Source: Phallusia mammillata
Lineage: Eukaryota > Chordata > Ascidiacea > Phlebobranchia > Ascidiidae
Assembly (NCBI GenBank): GCA_003260075.1
Contig: QLIY01000184.1
Span: 64,929 to 128,928 of the forward strand
Reading direction: 5' to 3'
Length of the DNA: 64,000 bases
The notes beneath the pieces were generated by a model, which saw nothing but the letters and a program-made list of their open reading frames with translations, had not been told where the DNA came from and did not search any database. Below, in pieces: positions 57,519 to 64,000 of the stretch (position 1 is the stretch's first letter; each line of letters opens with the position of its first letter). The translations under genes were made by a program, and so were the position numbers.

Positions 57519-60468
57519 TGACCATAGCACTCAGGTTAGGTTTTAATCGACTCAGGAAACTGCCCAAGACGCGCTGACTGTGTTGGTCCCACTGTTTGGT
57601 GGCAATTTAGGAAAACACTCAACAACATAAAAGATGAAACACGAAGCTGGCTAAACGATACCCATGACTAACTTTACACTTTAACGTTACATGAGTTACA
57701 CTTTTAAATATGGCTTTGCCAAAATGTACTTTTTCGTCTAAATTCTATGTTTTGTTTGTATTTGACAAACCTGCGTATTTTTGACATTTTGCTTTGTACG
57801 TCTGAGACTCTTGAGTATTTTCAAACGCTGTCCCATTCATACAAAATCTAAACTAATGAAGTGTTTGCAATGTAATAATACTTTCCCTTTTAATGTAAAC
57901 ATTAGTTCGCAGCAAATAGGCATCAAACTGTTTGTTATATCAACGTAAAATATTTGACACATTTATAATTTTATTACTATTTATGTTTCGACATGTCAAA
58001 ATCAGTATTGTGGTTTTTAGGAAAAAACAATGTTGGGTAACTCGATCAGGGGTGCGTGTTCTCTTCGGGGGGTTGTTTAGGTGTGATTGTAAAATAGTGA
58101 AGTTTCATTATGGTATGAATGTGAATGTGGTAAAAATATTGCGAAAGACTTTGGTGCTAAAGCACGCATTGAAATAAATAAAAAATTTGAAAGGGAATAT
58201 GGGCAAAAAAAGGTTAAGAACCGCTGCCACCGTAGATCCAAAAGGTGCCAAAGCAGAAGTCAAGTCAAGTTAAAAGAGTGCCGAAAGACCTGAGACCGAT
58301 AGTAAGTTTCCGGTCCCCGACAAAACAAATCATTACTAAGTGCATTTTGCAACACTACACCAAACAAGGCCAAGGGGCCAAACTGAGATTTCGACAAGAT
58401 ATACTTGTTCTTTTTTGCCTGATTTCTGTCAAAACGGAGACTAAGACATGGGAGAAGGGCCAAAAAATACTTCAACCATGCGTCAACCCGTTACCTTAAC
58501 GCCCCAAATTCTGTATTTTAATATTTTTGCCAGTGGGCCATCTGACAAATTCAATCACAAAATAGTTGTTTGTTTAGGCCACAACTCAAGTGAAGAAGGA
58601 GAATGTAACTCCGGTATGTTTGTCTTTGAACTACTCCACGCCAAATAATGATCGGTAATAACCCACAAAAACGACGTATGTTTTAAATAAGTTTTGGGAA
58701 TTATTGAAATAAGTGGGTTAGGTCAATGGAGCCAAACTTAGAAAACGCATTTTAATTTTGGGAATACAATACACAGACTTAAAAAGTAGTTTGTTTAAAA
58801 GCAGAACTGCCAAAGAACTTGTATTTAATTTCTGTCCTTATGCATTAGCATTATTTAATTCTGGCGTTATTTTAAAACGTTATTTTAATTTTGGCACACA
58901 TTCAAAGCAACAACTTAGTTTTCTATAAAAATTGACTAGGACAACGGATTCAAATACATGTCCGCTTTAACCTTTGAGCAAGCATACGCCTCAGAAGTGG
59001 GTTAAGGTGCCAAACTACTTAAGGTATTAGTGCACGCGTAAGGTGCCATCGTGCCACTTCACAGTGGTCAGTTACAGCTTAAAGGCTGCAATACTCACTT
59101 CCAGAGCAACTGATGCTACTTGAACCACTAGAAAGGCCACCGTTCCAGGTCGACAATCTAAAAATCTACCCGTGGCACCCCTATCTCACAGTACATGAGG
59201 TTTGGGCGCGGCCGTCGGGTCTTTTTCGGTGGTTTACTTTTCTGAGTGTTACCACTTGAAGTGCGATGAGCCCACGCTAAACATATTGCTGGGCTTATTT
59301 GGGACCTTTCCGTTAGTGCCCCCAGGGAGGTTAACGTGTGGTTGATTGACATGTTGCCTGAAACGGGTTTCGTCCGAAATGAGGGAACATTTAACACGAA
59401 TATTCAATTGCTTAAAAGTTTCCCCGAATATATTAAAAAATGGAATTTCAAATTTATGCTGTTTTCTATTTTTTTTAATTCTATTTTTGTCACACAATTT
59501 AAGCAATTGAATCATGAAAATAAGCTTTGGTACTGAGTAGAGTTTTGGACAATTTTTAGTCCTACGCAAATAGTTACAACTTGCTTTGGTTTTTCTGTTC
59601 ACAATTTCTGTTCACAATTGATCTTGGTTAAAACAACTATATCAAGGTGGGTTTAAATTTTGACTAAATTTACCCTGGATTTACAAAGGTTTGTAAAAAA
59701 GAGATGCAGTATTTGGTGAATGAAGTCACGGGTTTCATGAGTTCGCAAGCGACCATGCTTAGAAACAACAGTTGAGCGATAACAATCGGCATCAAAGCAG
59801 GGTTTAACACAGGTCTTACAGCGCTTGGTGGGATTGACAAAAGCAAATTCCTCGTGTCAATTTGTGCGGTTGCTTTGCCACTGTATATCTCTACACTGCG
59901 CTACTGGCGCCTTTAAAAGTCAAGACTTACAGAAGCAGACCAGGCTGATAAAACTGTTAATTAGTATGCTGGTCGCACAAAAAGGCGGGTGCTTGGGTGT
60001 TTTATTTTAGGAATGGCAAATTTCAACAGGACTGGGAGTGCTGGTGCAAGAAGCAACCGCGTCTGGAGCTTGTTGGCAGACAGAAGTACAAACACGGTCA
60101 TTTGATTGTCGGTGCGGGCAATCGTTTAAGCCCCATTAGCGTTCCTACGCAAACAGGCCGATATATTACCGCGTGATTAGCGGGCGCTGTTGTTTTTACT
60201 GCGGCTGCGGTGCGGCGTGGGCAACGAAATCGAGTCGTTGCGCCATCCCGCACAAGATAGCACCAAAATGGGCGCGCATAGCATTCCTTTACACCCAAGG
60301 CTCATGAGCGTCGAAGAAACAACGCAGTACAGTGTGCAAGCCTTGGTCTGTTGTGCACTCAAGAAATCTTTCGTAGAACATGACGCGACTGCCCGCAATA
60401 CCAGGCGGTCGTAATTCTAAGATCGCCGCAAAAGTCGACGACCACCCACTCGCCTGTCCGTCACTGTC

Positions 60469-60472
<4 letters not shown>

Positions 60473-60530
<58 letters not shown>
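60473..60530 (+). repeat. G homopolymer, 58 nt
   Basis: Uninterrupted guanines after CACTGTCCACC. I find no duplicated flank here, unlike several other G tracts in this window. Confidence 0.95.
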
Positions 60531-63500
60531 CTATTCATGCGACCTGACGCTTGGATCGCAAATGTGGCCTATACCACTGTTGGATTACAAGTAGTTGACA
60601 GCGGTTGATCCATCAACGGGCCATCGATCATCCGTCAAAGCGACAGGGTCAAGACCCTTCAGGTCACGTGGATGAACGCTTAGGTCACGTGACACGCAAT
60701 TAGTATCACACGCACGTCGTATTGATGTTTTCACGCAGCTACACTTAAGCCTACCTTTTAAAACAGGAAATAGGGATTTGTTCGTTTGTTCAATATGTCA
60801 TTAACGAGGTCGTTGATTTAACAGCGAAAAACAGTTGTTGAGTACTGGCGTTGCCTTACAATATGAAGCCTTTTTTGCAGTGCTTCATAAAAGCCGAACG
60901 AGTTGTATCGGAACGAAATAAACATTTTTTGTCCCATGATTGGAACCAAATACAGAAATAAATAAATAAATATCATAATACAAGAACGAAACAAAATAGT
61001 CCTATTTTTAATTCCAGAACTTCGGTCAAAACAATTAACGCAATGAGTTAAAATTTCGCGTCGTTACGAGATGTATTAAAAGCACCAACGATGTTGTTCT
61101 GGAGTTATCTGTATGTTTAATCTCAAATTATAAATGTTATGTAACGTAATAACCACTCGATAATAATTTTTGTGTTGCAACTTTCTTTCCGTTGGATTAA
61201 AAGTTCCAATAGTTCCAATAGTACAACCAATAATATCCATCTTGGATAATTTTGAACGTATACACTGGGACACCTTGTTTAAAGCACTGCAACAATTAGT
61301 TTTTGTATGTCACTTTTTAGGACGCCTGGTGGCGATTTATACTACCGCTTGATTATTGCGCAGAATATGTTTTTGTAAAATTTTGAGGAGCGGATAACAG
61401 CACATGGTAAAAAAGTCCTATAACTGATATTTGTCTATGTTCCACGGCACAACAATTATAAATCAAAAATGGTTCGATTGTTACCCCACGTTGTACGGGT
61501 CGCCATCACACACTGGGTCAAGAGCATCGACGCCACCGTCATCAGCGAACCCCGGAAGGCGAAAATAGCGGAGGAATTCCTGGTCGCTTTGAACTTGGGC
61601 ATTCAACAGAGCAGCACAAACAGCGTCGCAATTAGAGGCAATTAAAAGCTGCGCCCGGTTCGGGGCGGCCAGGACGCGTGCACAATCCGCTTTGCCGGGA
61701 AACATCACGAAGAGACTCGCGCCTGCGTGGGACGAGGTGATGCGAGCCACAAGTGGGCGCGTTCGCTAATTACACGGCTCCGGGTCCGCTGCCGAAGAAG
61801 AGCTGGCGCCGACCCGATGCCACTCAGCGCTATTAATTAGCGTCAATTACACGTTTGGCATTTTTCCCATTGAGTCGCTCGCGCGGGCCCCGGTAATTGA
61901 GATAGCGAGCCCCGCAATCTACGTCACTTTCTGACGGACACAAAAGCACCGCTGTGAGTGTGGATGAAGCCGGAAGCGTTATAGGTTTCCAGCAAAGGGG
62001 TTTTCCAGTCCCTTGCCTAATATTTTACTCTGCTGGTATAGGAGACATATATCCCCGAGCGGTCTAATTTGAATATTTACGCCCCGTTACAATAATTATG
62101 CGTATTTTGCTGAACTGTGCATTGGCAGTTTTGAAAATAAGCCGATATAATTAAACTTGCTCGTGACGGCTCAAGATTAAGGCTTTTGTGGACGATCCGG
62201 ATTGAATATCGCCACTCCTTGTGGATTTCTAAATGTGGTACGAGTGAATATTGCATTTTCACATCATCAAACCCGCAGCAGATAAAGGTGTGCAATTAAT
62301 GCAAATCGTCAAATATACTTTTTGGTTTTCTCGCACCGGATTAACGAGTAAATTACTCAATGGTGGATACACGATCTCGGTTAAAATGACATCGGTTTTG
62401 TTTCAAAGAGACGTTGCAACATGATAATATTTCTTTTGTATCAATTTGGCGTGTTGTTTTTAATTAAAACGTTCTAATTTCAAAATCGAAACAGACCCCT
62501 CTTCATATATACCCTTGCTCTTTAGTCTTTACAATATGAGAGCTTAATCTATTGTGTGACAACCAGGAGTTGTCAACCATCCCGCGAGCATCAAGTCATG
62601 TTACAGCGGCGGAGACTTGTCGGCGAGAGAGCGAGTTTTCTCACGGCCAGGGGCCAGAAGAAGCGTGGCGACAACCAAACGTTATCTTAAGGCTTTTGTT
62701 GGGTGAGCTATCGCATTCCGGGGGTCGAATAATTCCTGTCCACTCGCCCGTTGCCCGACAACTGTCCCCTCCAGTCTGGCTGGCGCTGTAACGATATACG
62801 GCCTAATCATTGTCGCTGCATACCCCATAGTAAAAACACTGGAGCGGATATTCAGGATTCGGAATTAGGATTTTTATGTTTAAACCCACAACAAAATTTC
62901 TCAAAGTAATGTTTCGACAAACCATGTTTTTAACAATATTTTAATGTTAGCCTTGATTGCGTTTCTATAGAACTTGAACATTACTATAAAATTTATTACT
63001 GCTTGGGCTTTTTTAAAAGAACCGGTGTAAATAAAGCGATTGTTGTCAGTACAACACACACATTCTACCGCAATATCAAAAAGAAGGCAACTGTATTCGA
63101 TATTCATTCAGAAAAGTACTTGACCGAGCCATCGCCAATGCGAAAAAAAACTACAAGCCGGTCACAGTCAACGCCAAGAGAAGTAGCCTATACATTTCGT
63201 TACTACCAAGTAGGTTCGTATTGATTTGTCGGTTGTTGGTCTCGAATACCCCGTTAACGCTGGGGCTGTCACATGAGTCGGGACGGATGAGCCACAGGGC
63301 ACTTGACCCAGGGCGACGAGCGCCTCCGATTTTAAGGGCTTTCACGCGATGCGATGCAAGGCAAATCGCAAGAAAGAAAACAATGAAGTTTTAATGTCGT
63401 TGGGTGACGTCGGGGATAGGTAACACTAGTCGGCGATAAGTTTCGAAACCAACCACTGACTCGGATGTGATTTCAATGTTGTTTTGTAGATACTAAAAAA

Positions 63501-64000
63501 GTTTTGGTAAGTGTAGTTTTTGGTGTAGTTTGAATACTTTAGGCCAGGGTTTTATTGGAACCTGGTATCTAATACTTCAGTTCAACAATGTAAACACGAT
63601 TTCGGATGTCAGCAATCCCTGGCTTACACTTTACGAAATCCCATTCAATCTAAACAAACAAAACCTGCACTCGTTGCCGTTTTTTAACGTGTTGTAAGGG
63701 ACTTGACACATTTTTAGCTGCCCGATTTGTAGTAGTTACAGGACGCTGGTTGCAAGTTGTTTGTCGTGTTATTTAGAGGCCCACTTTGTAAGAGTGGGAC
63801 AAGACTTGGGCAGCAACAGCACGATAGAGCAAATCCTAACAGCGAAAGCGAATGGCGTCGCGCGGACTGGGAGGGGTGCGATAAACTGAACGAATTCCTT
63901 TGTCACTGTGCGATCGCAGGGTGGGTGGGTGGCTTCCCTGTACAATTTGACATCAATTAATAACGCAAAAATAAATGCGTGAATGGGGACCATGGAAGTC

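Larger units (their letters stand above)
56226..64000. other. No gene supported in the right-hand 7.8 kb
   Basis: Downstream of C2CD5. It contains a two-copy tandem repeat (57151-57518), a probable hAT-like end near 58210 (GGTTAAGAACCGCTG), a 58-nt G tract (60473-60530) and two GC-richer patches (about 61480-61960 and 62560-62790). Open frames are short. The minus frame 61481-61750 has a protein-like composition in a GC-rich patch, but I see no domain, no start context and no splice partners. Confidence 0.5.

Noticed and set aside
61481..61750. GC-rich minus-strand frame as a gene or bacterial insertion
   Set aside because: It opens with a non-ATG codon, shows no domain and has no neighbours in the same style; the GC-rich patch alone is weak evidence.

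Overview
This is an animal nuclear genome window: AT-rich, with intron-rich protein genes (introns mostly about 40 to 900 bp, a few kb-scale) and many short non-autonomous transposons. I rebuilt eight multi-exon or single-exon genes by joining GT-AG (once GC-AG) exons whose phases agree. A marine invertebrate deuterostome, most likely an ascidian tunicate, fits best: the genes are of animal type, and a secreted CBM2-GH9 (cellulase-family) protein sits among them. The species itself cannot be read from the sequence. I saw no tRNA, rRNA or CRISPR.

Layout. 1842-5034 (-): N-terminal half of an SLC8-type Na+/Ca2+ exchanger, running off the left edge. 6747-7824 (-): small protein starting MGNC (predicted myristoylated and palmitoylated), family not recognised. 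9594-12336 (-): nebulin-repeat protein with an acidic Gln/Tyr-rich tail. 13082-18033 (+): Tks/p47phox-like PX-SH3-SH3-SH3 adaptor that ends in an SH2 domain. 19162-23518 (-): TAPT1. 24233-30145 (+): membrane-anchored ZU5-UPA protein, divergent from TAPT1. 31729-44324 (-): secreted protein with a NtA/NTR-like module, a sushi domain, an acidic Thr-rich linker, CBM2 and a GH9 domain whose catalytic carboxylates are replaced. 50024-50617 (+): intronless NTAQ1. 50883-56225 (+): C2CD5, whose penultimate coding exon carries a 25-bp tandem duplication that breaks the frame. 44.3-50.0 kb and 56.2-64.0 kb hold no gene I can support.

The main points for a second look are: (1) the GH9 pseudoenzyme with an unusual domain chain; (2) the PX-SH3-SH2 adaptor architecture; (3) ten G homopolymers of 10-89 nt, all on the + strand, several lying exactly between local direct duplications; (4) a hAT-type MITE whose target-site duplication covers an exon/intron junction and so duplicated a 5' splice site; (5) the C2CD5 frame-breaking duplication. 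At least six hAT-like MITEs with recognisable target-site duplications and one TA-flanked MITE lie in introns or gene flanks.

All gene models are hand-built from the genomic sequence. Exon ends are supported by splice motifs, phase agreement and similarity to remembered family sequences, not by transcripts.
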